32,277 bases of DNA, taken from positions 1 through 32,277 of the forward strand of contig CAZRCW010000004.1 in NCBI GenBank assembly GCA_964598725.1. Direction: 5' to 3'. Positions 12,925-19,117 of the stretch are shown piece after piece. Positions within the stretch are counted from its first letter, which is position 1; every line of letters starts with the position of its first letter. The notes below the pieces were generated by a model. The model was not told where the DNA came from. It ran no database searches and worked only from the letters and a program-made list of their open reading frames with translations. The position numbers and the translations under genes are program-made. Source of the stretch: JAGOTP01 sp964598725. Lineage in GTDB: Bacteria > Patescibacteriota > Patescibacteriia > 2-12-FULL-60-25.

Positions 12925-13317
12925 AGAAAGGGGCAACGACTATGGCCGCCCAGACTGTCCCGCGAGGGGTCTGAGAGGACGTTGCGATGCCTCCCATGCG
13001 GCTTTCCGATTACTCGGGTTCCCCGCCAGCTGTGATGATTGCGTTCGGGCTGTCATGCCGTTCCATGCTCATCGCGTGCCTTACGCGCAGACACGCGACC
13101 CCTTTGTACGTTAGGCTTCCAGCCCCATAATCATCACATGTGGCGAGCGCCGAATGAATCGGCCTCGGTTCCGCCCTGTCGTATCCGCCCCCACCCCGCT
13201 ATTTCAGAGGATTTACGGGTTGGCACGCGCAGGGCAGATAAAGCGTTTGCACGCCTTGGGTGGACGGGGATCATGCTGCCATGCTTGTGTCGGCACGATT
13301 TATCCGCCCAAGGCGGG
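12925..13317 (-). ncRNA. candidate structured RNA B (about 390 nt), upstream of the tRNAs
   Basis: No credible gene lies between 12925 and 13358. Long paired segments are present: 13303-13315 with 13252-13264 (12 of 13 pairs), and 13025-13040 with 13129-13144 (14 pairs around a 2x2 mismatch). Nested inside the latter are 13047-13051/13121-13125 and a perfect 7-bp stem 13072-13078/13092-13098. Smaller hairpins include 12998-13009 (GUAA loop on the minus strand) and the GCAACG/CGTTGC arm near 12933-12984. The long helices are well beyond chance. The first helix begins 2-3 nt after the predicted start. I favour the minus strand because of promoter and tRNA context, but the G-U pairs in the first helix fit the plus strand better. 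Confidence 0.55.
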
Positions 13318-13323
13318 CGTCCT

Positions 13324-13358
13324 AGGATGCTCCTAGAACGGCGCTTGGTGACATTATA
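13324..13358 (-). promoter_or_regulatory. promoter elements upstream of structured RNA B
   Basis: On the minus strand there is a perfect TATAAT at 13358-13353, without a good -35. There is also a weaker pair GTCACC (13352-13347), 17 bp, CATCCT (13329-13324). The second pair aligns base for base in spacing with the RNA A promoter and shares TTCTAGG, CAT and CTAG around the -10. Either could start RNA B and the tRNAs downstream. Confidence 0.45.
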
Positions 13359-13616
13359 CTACCACTTCTCGATGAACGCCCCTTGCTTGTCTTTGAAGCT
13401 GCCCGTGCAGATCATTATGAAGTCGATCAATGCCCCGATGCCGAAGCATCCGAGGGTCAAAAGATAGATGATGCCGGTTCCGACTTTCCCGACGTAGAAA
13501 CGATGCACGCCGAGGCCGCCTAGGAAGAAACAAAGGAGGGCTGTCGTGGTGCGGTTTTTGCTTGATGTGTCCATGTAGATTGCGCGATTAGTCGCGAGTG
13601 ATTGGGTTAAATCCAT
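13359..13616 (-). CDS. TM2 domain membrane protein (85 aa)
   Basis: The sequence GGLGVHRFYVGKVGTG, followed by a hydrophobic run and GALIDFIMI, is the TM2 domain pattern: two membrane helices joined by a short turn with conserved H-R-F-Y and Asp. The domain starts near residue 28. ATG 13614-13616 (MDLTQSLATNRAIYMDTSS) has T at -1 and sits 1 bp after the previous stop; ATG 13574 is an alternative. TM2 proteins are found in many bacteria and phages with no agreed function. A role at the host membrane during infection is inferred. Confidence 0.85.
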   Translation of the reverse strand: MDLTQSLATNRAIYMDTSSKNRTTTALLCFFLGGLGVHRFYVGKVGTGIIYLLTLGCFGIGALIDFIMICTGSFKDKQGAFIEKW

Positions 13617-13617
13617 A

Positions 13618-13842
13618 CTAAGAATCATTAAGCCGCTTGATGGTTTCGATCTGCTCATCCAGCGTCATGGCCGTGCGGTGGCCTTGCCGCTCGACGATCC
13701 CGATGCGGGTCACGCGCATGAGGATTGATTTGATGTCCTCAATGTCGCGCCGCGTCTGCCTGATGCTATCCGCCGCTAGTTTGAGCAGCACAAGATAAAG
13801 GGCGACGTTGAAAGTCTGCAAGACGATCAGGAGAATTAGCAT
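13618..13842 (-). CDS. small membrane-anchored coiled-coil protein (74 aa)
   Basis: The first 22 residues (MLILLIVLQTFNVALYLVLL) form one membrane helix, followed by a charged helical region (RQTRRDIEDIKSILMR) with coiled-coil character and a soluble tail. The start at 13842 has the AAATATG context, and the gene ends 1 bp before the TM2 gene, so the two membrane proteins probably work together. No family is recognised. Confidence 0.68.
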   Translation of the reverse strand: MLILLIVLQTFNVALYLVLLKLAADSIRQTRRDIEDIKSILMRVTRIGIVERQGHRTAMTLDEQIETIKRLNDS

Positions 13843-13847
13843 ATTTG

Positions 13848-14045
13848 CTACTTTTCCTGTTCGCCCCCCTGCTTATTCGCCAAGTCCGCGAGCATGTTGT
13901 CGCAGGCTAGCCGCGCTCCGGCGGCGAAGAATTGCGGACCCGATCCCGTCGCCCCCTCTGGGTGTGGGAAAAGATCGGTCGGGTACATTGCCTTGATGCT
14001 TTCAACGATGCGGACGACTTCCTCAATGCGGACGTATTTTGCCAT
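13848..14045 (-). CDS. hypothetical protein (65 aa)
   Basis: ATG 14043-14045 has the CCTATG context and is 4 bp from the preceding stop; the longer frame from 14078 overlaps the neighbour and is rejected. The product MAKYVRIEEVVRIVESIKAM has a helical N-terminus, then a Pro/Gly-rich loop (DLFPHPEGATGSGPQ) and another helix. No motif is recognised. Confidence 0.65.
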   Translation of the reverse strand: MAKYVRIEEVVRIVESIKAMYPTDLFPHPEGATGSGPQFFAAGARLACDNMLADLANKQGGEQEK

Positions 14046-14049
14046 AGGT

Positions 14050-14229
14050 TTATTCATGGTCTGGCGGGGGCGGTTCAAGCTCCCGGACGACCTCGTTAAT
14101 GATTAGCTCTAAGCGTTGCTGATAAAATGCCTCTTGATCCATGCCCTGCGCTCGGGCAAGGCTAACCTCCCACACACGATAGAGTGCGGCTCTTAGGCGC
14201 TGCGATTGTGTGGGGGGTTTTCGGTTCAT
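14050..14229 (-). CDS. small helical protein (59 aa)
   Basis: ATG 14227-14229 overlaps the stop of the 212-aa gene as ATGA. The product MNRKPPTQSQRLRAALYRVW is helical and basic in the first half, has QEAFYQQRLELIINEVVREL in the second, and ends in a proline-rich acidic tail. It may be a small adaptor in the early operon. Function unknown. Confidence 0.65.
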   Translation of the reverse strand: MNRKPPTQSQRLRAALYRVWEVSLARAQGMDQEAFYQQRLELIINEVVRELEPPPPDHE

Positions 14230-14864
14230 AGAATGACGGGGGTATCCTCCTGCCATGCCTTCACGCCCTCGATGGTGATGCCCGCTTTCACGGCGGCGGC
14301 TATCTTCTTCTCATCCGGCACCCAATATCCGGCGGGCAATTTCTCTAGCTCCGTGATCTCCCATTTCCAAACCTTGCGGAAGCGTGCCTCTCCGGTCTCG
14401 GATAGCACTTTCTTTGGGGCGGCCTCCGATGCGACGGCATGATCTTCTGACAGCGCCTGCAATGTTTTTATGTCCCCCTCGGCTACGGCCTGCCGCGCTT
14501 GGATCTCGATCTCCACGCGCACGGCTGCCGCTTCTTTGAATTGCTGGCTGTTCCGGTAGGCCGTCATGCTTGCGCGAACGCGCTTGTCGGCTTCCTCTAG
14601 CGGGACGCTGATCTGCTTAAATTGCAGGTTGATGTTTTTGACGTGCTTGTTCAGCGGCTCGGTCAATGCCTTGCGCCCGTATTCGATCTGATCGAGCTTG
14701 GTCTTGACCTGTTTTAGAAACTCTGTCGCTGCCTTCTCGGTCTCCGCGTCCTTCACATTGGCGACCTCGGTGGCGTATTTCGCCAGTATGGTCGCCTCTT
14801 GCTGGTGGCGCTCGGCGGATTGGTTGGCCGCGAGCGCGTATCCCTCTTGCATGGATGGTTGCAT
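14226..14864 (-). CDS. coiled-coil phage protein next to annealing-type protein (212 aa)
   Basis: The first 130 residues are a long charged helix region (KAATEFLKQVKTKLDQIEYG and QFKQISVPLEEADKRVRASM). The C-terminal part has RKVWKWEITELEKLPAGYW, then DEKKIAAAVKAGITIEGVKAW. This C-terminal signature recurs in phage proteins encoded beside recombination or ssDNA-annealing genes, which fits its neighbour upstream, 3 bp away. It is probably a partner of that protein in phage recombination or DNA protection. The exact family name is not known to me. Confidence 0.78.
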   Translation of the reverse strand: MQPSMQEGYALAANQSAERHQQEATILAKYATEVANVKDAETEKAATEFLKQVKTKLDQIEYGRKALTEPLNKHVKNINLQFKQISVPLEEADKRVRASMTAYRNSQQFKEAAAVRVEIEIQARQAVAEGDIKTLQALSEDHAVASEAAPKKVLSETGEARFRKVWKWEITELEKLPAGYWVPDEKKIAAAVKAGITIEGVKAWQEDTPVIL

Positions 14865-14867
14865 AGG

Positions 14868-15716
14868 CTAGAGGTTCTTGATGTTTTTGCAATTCGGGTA
14901 GCTGCCGCATCCGTAGAAGTCGCCCTTTGGACCGTGGCGCAGCTTCATTGGGCTGCCACATAGGTCGCACATCATCGCTCCCTCGGGGGCTGGCTCTGCG
15001 GCCTTGGGCGCGTCCGTGGCGGGCTTTTGATAGTTGGGCGTCCCTGCGAACGGTTCGTCCGATCCGGTAGCCTCTGGCTGGGCTTGTGGCGGCTCTGATT
15101 GAATCTCGTCGCGCATGTCCTCTAGGTCTTGGGTGAATAGGTCGCTCATGCCGGTAGCACGGATCACCGCATCGACGAAGGCGCTCTTTTGAGCCATTTT
15201 GATGCTCTTGTTCAGGGCGAGCGGGTCAAAAACCTTTCCATCTTTGACGCGGTAGTATGTCCCGTATTGGCCTTTTTGCGCCTGATAGTCGCTCGGCTGC
15301 AGGGTCGCCTTGATCGCTTCGAACTCTTTGGCGTTCACGTTTCGATATTGCGTCCGATCCCATTCGATGAATGTCGCGCCGCGTCCCTGCCCTACGCGCT
15401 CGCCGTGGCGGTAGAGGTTGCAGATATAGGCCACATATTGCTTGCCGTTGGCCGTCGCTCCGATGGCTGCCATTGTGTCCTTATCAAGCTCGAACTCTCC
15501 CGAATAGCCGAAGATTGCGGCCAATTTCTCCGAGCCCGGCTTGCCTAGGCTGTCTTTCTTCATTCCGGGGAGGCGGTAGATGTCCACGCCCTCGATCAGT
15601 AGGGGCTTCACTTTCTCGATGATGTGTTGGCGGTTGGCGAGCATCATGTCCACGCGCGCCTGAATGTCGGTCGTTGCGGGTAGCTGGTGGTCGTTTACTG
15701 CGAGGGAATTATTCAT
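14868..15716 (-). CDS. putative ssDNA-annealing-type protein with topoisomerase zinc finger (282 aa)
   Basis: Two parts are visible. Residues about 25-200 contain IYRLPGMKKDSLGKPGSEKL, then a beta-rich core and ALNKSIKMAQKSAFVDAVIR with TGMSDLFTQDLED. This pattern is typical of a phage family found at the position of Erf/Rad52-like recombinases. Residues about 245-282 form a C4 zinc finger of the topoisomerase I C-terminal type: CDLCGSPMKLRHGPKGDFYG followed by CGSYPNC. The linker between them is Pro/Ala/Glu-rich. It probably binds single-stranded DNA during early replication or recombination. The annealase assignment is inference; the zinc finger is well supported. Confidence 0.78.
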   Translation of the reverse strand: MNNSLAVNDHQLPATTDIQARVDMMLANRQHIIEKVKPLLIEGVDIYRLPGMKKDSLGKPGSEKLAAIFGYSGEFELDKDTMAAIGATANGKQYVAYICNLYRHGERVGQGRGATFIEWDRTQYRNVNAKEFEAIKATLQPSDYQAQKGQYGTYYRVKDGKVFDPLALNKSIKMAQKSAFVDAVIRATGMSDLFTQDLEDMRDEIQSEPPQAQPEATGSDEPFAGTPNYQKPATDAPKAAEPAPEGAMMCDLCGSPMKLRHGPKGDFYGCGSYPNCKNIKNL

Positions 15717-16014
15717 AGCATGGGGTGGTTTCTTCGAGCGGAATTAAATCGAGCTTGTCGCATCCTAGGCATTTTCCCCAGTCGTTGATGGCTTCGACGT
15801 CGGCGGGGTTTCCGTGGATGTATCGGCATTGGGGGCAGTGGGCGACGCTTGGCGGCGCTTCTTCCTCTCCTCCCATCCGCGCAAGGCCATTTCGCGCATC
15901 CCCTCGCTCCCTATCTTGTTGAATCGGGATCGTCCCCCAATGGTTCCAATCTCCGAGGCGGTGGGCGTCTTTTTTCTCATAGGCTTGAAGTGTGTTAGTA
16001 TTTGAACCGGGCAT
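15709..16014 (-). CDS. zinc-ribbon protein (up to 101 aa), overlapping another frame
   Basis: From ATG 16014 (AGCTATG) the frame encodes 101 aa. The C-terminal half is convincing: CPQC near residue 60 and CLGC near 82 with an acidic segment between them (NPADVEAINDWGK), which is a zinc ribbon. The N-terminal half looks less natural and lies opposite a better frame (15765-15980). A start at ATG 15876 would leave a 54-aa ribbon. The C-terminus overlaps the start of the annealing-type gene by 8 bp. This would be the first gene after the promoter at 16079-16107, with a leader of about 58 nt. One of the two overlapping frames may be non-coding. Confidence 0.55.
   Translation of the reverse strand: MPGSNTNTLQAYEKKDAHRLGDWNHWGTIPIQQDRERGDARNGLARMGGEEEAPPSVAHCPQCRYIHGNPADVEAINDWGKCLGCDKLDLIPLEETTPCYE
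15765..15980 (-). CDS. KGG/con-10-like small protein (71 aa), overlapping the zinc-ribbon frame
   Basis: ATG 15978-15980 has the CCTATG context. The product starts MRKKTPTASEIGTIGGRSRF and then SEGMREMALRGWEERKKRR, which resembles the short repeat of stress-induced KGG/con-10 proteins (E-G-x-R-E-x-A-x-x-G). The last 28 residues are Thr/Pro/Ser-rich and could be disordered or the shadow of the zinc-ribbon frame. It overlaps the 101-aa frame along its whole length. Either the genome uses truly overlapping genes here, or a frameshift joins the N-terminus of this frame to the ribbon of the other. Confidence 0.5.
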   Translation of the reverse strand: MRKKTPTASEIGTIGGRSRFNKIGSEGMREMALRGWEERKKRRQASPTAPNADTSTETPPTSKPSTTGENA

Positions 16015-16078
16015 AGCTTGGTTCGGGTAAAACGTCGCGGTGTAGAGCCACGGCGTTTTGTTATTGAATTATGATCCT

Positions 16079-16157
16079 AGTATATGCTGACGCCTGCATA
16101 CGGTCAAGGCTAGTTTCTGCGTATGTTTACGGGCTTTTTCTGCTTGGGTGTGGATAA
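16079..16157 (-). promoter_or_regulatory. early promoter 1 with operators and a DnaA box
   Basis: On the minus strand: DnaA box TTATCCACA (16157-16149), a dyad CGTAAACATACG (16131-16120), -35 TTGACC (16107-16102), a 17-bp spacer GTATGCAGGCGTCAGCA with TATGC..GCATA symmetry, and -10 TATACT (16084-16079). The layout and spacing repeat those of the 11.9-kb promoter. The predicted start is near 16072. It faces the early operon. Confidence 0.87.
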
Positions 16158-16195
16158 CATGAAACCGTGACAATTTGTAACGGTTTGCCCTTGGT

Positions 16196-16288
16196 AACAC
16201 AAAAGCGCCAGACGAATCCGGCGCTATCGTGTTCTCCTGCTTCGCTCCCGTTAGGGGGCAAGGGGTAGCCTCACCAAAGCAAGAAGTA
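16196..16288 (-). ncRNA. probable small RNA (about 90 nt) with own promoter and terminator
   Basis: A promoter at 16323-16295 predicts a start near 16288. About 65 nt later comes a rho-independent terminator: AGCGCC (16225-16220), 10-nt loop, GGCGCT (16209-16204), then TTTGTGTT. No credible ORF lies between. The body forms a 9-bp stem CTTGCTTTG (16283-16275) with CGAAGCAGG (16244-16236) whose two wobble pairs fit only minus-strand RNA. The enclosed loop is C-rich with a CCCC/GGGG potential. It lies between the end of the tail operon and the early promoter, a place where phages often put regulatory RNAs. Target unknown. Confidence 0.65.
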
Positions 16289-16294
16289 CAGCAG

Positions 16295-16323
16295 ATACTA
16301 AGCCCGTGCTGGGATGCTGGCAA
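16295..16323 (-). promoter_or_regulatory. promoter of the small RNA
   Basis: On the minus strand TTGCCA (16323-16318), 17 bp, TAGTAT (16300-16295). It starts 13 bp after the terminator stem of the tail operon and points to the RNA at 16196-16288. Confidence 0.65.
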
Positions 16324-16335
16324 GGGTAAGAAAAA

Positions 16336-16351
16336 CCCCGCAAAGGCGGGG
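16336..16351 (-). terminator. strong rho-independent terminator of the late operon
   Basis: On the minus strand CCCCGC, a CTTT loop and GCGGGG form a perfect 6-bp GC stem followed by TTTTTCTT. It lies 8 bp beyond the stop of the 183-aa gene at 16360, so it ends the long late transcript. Confidence 0.92.
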
Positions 16352-16359
16352 CGTTTTCT

Positions 16360-16911
16360 TTATTTCCAGACTTGGACCGTGAGCGTGGATGCTCCGGCGT
16401 CGAAGGCTGCGGTCGATGTGGCGTTGTAATAGTTCACCGTGGCGTTGTTCGTTCCAGCGCGGCAGGAAAGAATCGCGGTCGAGGTGGTGCTCCAAAGGTC
16501 ACCGGCGGTCGTTGCGACTTCGCAATGGTCGCCCGTAGCGGCTCCGGTCACGGTCACGACGGTCGTGGTCGATCCTCCGGCTGCGATGCTCTGCGGGTCA
16601 ACGGCGAGGGTCGCGCGATAGCGTCCCGTGATGGCCGTCCCTCCGGTTCCCAGAACGGTCGAGGAGGCGGAAAGTGACGGGGTGATGAGCGTGCTCGAGG
16701 CGTTCAAAGCGCCAATCGTGCCATTGTAGGCCACCAAGGAAGAGGTGGCGGTCAACGCACCGATGGTTGCCGTGTTGATCGTTCCGGTGGCGATTGTGGC
16801 CGTGGTTGCGGTCAAAGTGGTAACAACGAGCGTCGTGATGAGCGCTGATGCAAGTCCTCCGGCAAGACCGGCGATGACTGCGGCGACTGTGGTGCGTGGA
16901 TATGTAGGCAT
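16360..16911 (-). CDS. membrane-anchored repeat protein (183 aa)
   Basis: Residues about 8-32 (VAAVIAGLAGGLASALITTL) form a hydrophobic segment, a signal anchor or tail-fibre trimer helix. It is followed by degenerate Ala/Thr/Ser repeats (TATIGALTATSS, GTIGALNASST, SLSASST). From about residue 100 there is a beta-sandwich-like domain (ATLAVDPQSIAAGGSTTTVV) with one cysteine pair, ending TLTVQVWK. It could be a fibre tip or a protein displayed on the host. Similar Ser/Thr 'ATSS' repeats are in my experience common in surface proteins of candidate-phylum bacteria. It is the last gene of the late operon. Confidence 0.7.
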   Translation of the reverse strand: MPTYPRTTVAAVIAGLAGGLASALITTLVVTTLTATTATIATGTINTATIGALTATSSLVAYNGTIGALNASSTLITPSLSASSTVLGTGGTAITGRYRATLAVDPQSIAAGGSTTTVVTVTGAATGDHCEVATTAGDLWSTTSTAILSCRAGTNNATVNYYNATSTAAFDAGASTLTVQVWK

Positions 16912-16956
16912 AGGTTTTAGTTAAGGTTGAATAGATGATACCACAAATCAATTTGT

Positions 16957-17556
16957 CTAGGTAAATGTGATTGTGACGTCGAGTGTCAAGGAATTAAGGG
17001 CTGTCTTGGCGATTGCTGGGGAAAATAGCACGTGGGAGAAGATTTGCCCGCTGTTTGCCGCCCCCGTCCCGTCAATGAATAGGCCGCCTTCGTTGTGGGT
17101 TCCGGTCGCCGTCCCCGCTGCGATGAAGCAAGATAGATAGGCGATATTGTTTGAGTAGGTCTGGCTGCTCATGGTCTGGCGGTAGACTTCGGTTGTGAGC
17201 TGCGTGTCACCGTTCGTTGGCACGGTGACCCCTGATCCGATGGCCGCATAGTTCACGATTCCCGTGTACGTCGTGTTGTTAGCGATGCGGCGGGCGAGGA
17301 CGTTCCGGCCTACGGTCGGCACTAGGTTCTCATAGCAAAGCTCGGAGATGATCGCCTTGCGCTCGTATTTTTCCATGAGCTGCGCGTAGGTGTCCGCGTG
17401 GTTCGCCTTCTCCTGCTCGGTCAATAATTTGACGATGGGGTTTTCTTTGAGGAAGGCGAGGATCTTCCGGTATTGCTCCGGCGCAAGGGCTGGGTCGCAG
17501 ATGGTTGCGACGTATAGCCCTTTTGCCATGATGTTTTCTTGTTTGCTGATCTCCAT
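16957..17556 (-). CDS. tail fibre-type protein (199 aa), paralogue of 18657-19112
   Basis: The start is ATG 17556 (MEISKQENIMAKGLYVATIC) or ATG 17529; 17556 has T at -1 and lies 1 bp after the collar gene stop. The C-terminal 120 residues align with the 151-aa protein encoded on the other side of the collar gene: TVGRNVLARR, IGSGVTVPTNGDTQLTTEVY and GLFIDGTGAANSGQI. Both end in a beta strand (ITFT / ITIS). The N-terminal 80 residues, including EQYRKILAFLKENPIVKLL, are unique. Probably a receptor-binding or baseplate fibre component. Confidence 0.78.
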   Translation of the reverse strand: MEISKQENIMAKGLYVATICDPALAPEQYRKILAFLKENPIVKLLTEQEKANHADTYAQLMEKYERKAIISELCYENLVPTVGRNVLARRIANNTTYTGIVNYAAIGSGVTVPTNGDTQLTTEVYRQTMSSQTYSNNIAYLSCFIAAGTATGTHNEGGLFIDGTGAANSGQIFSHVLFSPAIAKTALNSLTLDVTITFT

Positions 17557-17557
17557 A

Positions 17558-18652
17558 TTAGTATTTGATGCAGAAGTTGATCGTAAAGGACGGCTGGATG
17601 TTGTTGTGCGCCGTGTCGCTTCCTGTCGATCCTGTTTGAAGCATGGCACCCGCACCGTTGTTGTTTGTTTGCACACCTGTCGTTCCACCAACACCGGAGT
17701 TGTTGACCGTGGATGCGTGGGTGTGGGCTGCAAGCTCGGCAATCGTTAGGACGTGGGTCTTTTCACCGTAGGCTTCACCCAAACCAGCAAATTGCGTGTC
17801 TGATGTGTTCTTACCAACCAACGTGACACCGCGAAGCTCTGGCGTGTTGAAGGTCGTCGATCCGTCGCCGATTCCACATGGCGCAAGGCGAGCCGTGTGC
17901 GTTCCTGATTGGCTGCCGCTTGTGGCGATGGCCGTTCCCGCTAGGGCGTTGGCTTGGGATGATGCGAGGTTGAACGTGTTCGCATCCACGCGGATCACCC
18001 AATAGCGCGTATTGACGGCGAGGCCGGTCGGGAGCGCGCCGGTGGTCGTTAGATATACCCCGTCCGCCGTCTGCAATCCGTGGGATGTGAGCGTAACCAC
18101 GGCAGGCGTCGCAATCGTGACGGTGAAGGTGCCAATGGTCGGAAAAAGCAAATTGAAAAGGTTTGCGTAGGTCGTTCGAGAAACGGCGGTCGCATCTCCG
18201 GCAAGATAGCCGGTTGGCACCGTGTTCGTGAGCATCGGTATGATGCTTCCTACCGGATTTTCGACCTTTGGGAAAAAGAGGTAGGCCGTCGTTGAGATAG
18301 CGACTCCGATATTGAATGAGCTGACCGTAGCGGATGCCGCGCCTCCGGCTGCCACGAGATAGACGGGGCTTCCTGCCGTGAATCCCGAGCCTCCCGTCAC
18401 AACCTTGCCCGGAGGTAGTATGCGGTTTGTGTCGTTCGCGTTTCCGGCGGTGATGACGACGCCAACAAGCGCATCCATGTGCGCCTGCGTTGTTCCTAAT
18501 GCTTTGTAGATTTTGCTGTCCGATGCTTTCAAATAGACAACGTCACGCGCGGCCAATGTCTCGCCGTAGGTGTAGACGGGATTCAACGCAAAATCGTTGA
18601 ACTCGGTTGCGGTTAGCTGGTCGCCTGCGACGACGGGGGTGGGGTAGGACAT
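17558..18652 (-). CDS. tail collar-domain fibre protein (364 aa)
   Basis: The tail-collar domain is visible as GSIIPMLTNTVPTGYLAGD and SRTTYANLFNLLFPTIG, continuing after an insertion as GDGSTTFNTPELRGVTLVG. The C-terminus has the histidine-rich HVLTIAELAAHTHAS and NIQPSFTINFCIKY expected for phage fibres of this class. The N-terminal 130 residues are a structural head (YTYGETLAARDVVYLKAS). Between the two collar halves (residues about 174-255) sits a domain that is also present in the major tail protein of this phage. Likely a distal tail fibre or baseplate decoration for host recognition. Confidence 0.88.
   Translation of the reverse strand: MSYPTPVVAGDQLTATEFNDFALNPVYTYGETLAARDVVYLKASDSKIYKALGTTQAHMDALVGVVITAGNANDTNRILPPGKVVTGGSGFTAGSPVYLVAAGGAASATVSSFNIGVAISTTAYLFFPKVENPVGSIIPMLTNTVPTGYLAGDATAVSRTTYANLFNLLFPTIGTFTVTIATPAVVTLTSHGLQTADGVYLTTTGALPTGLAVNTRYWVIRVDANTFNLASSQANALAGTAIATSGSQSGTHTARLAPCGIGDGSTTFNTPELRGVTLVGKNTSDTQFAGLGEAYGEKTHVLTIAELAAHTHASTVNNSGVGGTTGVQTNNNGAGAMLQTGSTGSDTAHNNIQPSFTINFCIKY
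17888..18133 (-). repeat. copy 2 of a duplicated approx. 82-aa domain (in collar fibre)
   Basis: This segment (GTFTVTIATPAVVTL ... TTTGALPTGL ... GSQSGTHT) matches the insertion in the major tail protein at 25562-25813. The proteins share GTFTVTIA, TTTGALPTGL, ANALA and SGSQSGTHT. The DNA shares an identical stretch of just over 20 bp at the 5' end of the domain and a 14-bp stretch further in. Confidence 0.9.
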
Positions 18653-18656
18653 AGGA

Positions 18657-19112
18657 TTATGAGATGGTGATCGTCCATTCGATTGTCATGGTTTGCGCGG
18701 CTGATTTGGTGATGTTGATCGCCACGCGGGAGAGGATCGTCCCCGTGTCGGCGCTGCCGGTTCCATTGATGAATAAGGCCGCCTCTCGGTATGTGCCGCT
18801 CGTTTCTGTCGCCGAGAAGAAGCCCGTCAATGTCACGACGTTGGACACGTTGTTTCCGCTCGCTAGGTCGTTTCGATAGACCTCCGTTTGCAATGTGGTG
18901 TCTCCGGCGGCGGGCGCGTTCGTGCCGCTGCCGAGGGCGATTTTGTTGACGCGGGTATCTATGCTCGCCTGCCAAAGACTGTTGGCAATCAAGGCTTTTC
19001 CGACGGTGCAAACGGTGTTGTCGATCTCTTGGATTTCGTCAATGCCCCCATCCAAATTGCGCAGGGTGAGCTTGATGCGGCCTTTCACGTTGAAAATGTC
19101 GGAGATTTGCAT
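18657..19112 (-). CDS. tail fibre-type protein (151 aa), paralogue of 16957-17556
   Basis: ATG 19110-19112 (MQISDIFNVKGRIKLTLRNL) has the GCTATG context and follows the hub gene by 5 bp; an upstream frame to 19283 lies inside the hub gene and is rejected. The product has TVGKALIANSLWQA, IALGSGTNAPAAGDTTLQTEVYR and ALFINGTGSADTGTI, which align throughout with the 199-aa protein. All-beta composition and position next to hub and collar proteins indicate a baseplate or fibre subunit. Confidence 0.8.
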   Translation of the reverse strand: MQISDIFNVKGRIKLTLRNLDGGIDEIQEIDNTVCTVGKALIANSLWQASIDTRVNKIALGSGTNAPAAGDTTLQTEVYRNDLASGNNVSNVVTLTGFFSATETSGTYREAALFINGTGSADTGTILSRVAINITKSAAQTMTIEWTITIS

Positions 19113-19117
19113 AGCGC

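Noticed and set aside
8966..13317. RNase P RNA, tmRNA, or group I/II intron as explanation for RNAs A and B
   Set aside because: None of the conserved core sequences I know for these RNAs (RNase P CR motifs, tmRNA tag frame, intron P7 or domain V) could be found on either strand.
12287..13467. Plus-strand ORFs across the tRNA and RNA B region
   Set aside because: They read through tRNA genes on the other strand and have no family resemblance. The region is better explained by structured RNA.
16069..16323. Minus-strand ORF of 84 aa
   Set aside because: It spans the small RNA terminator and the early promoter region, has odd Cys-rich composition, and is not in the TATG context.
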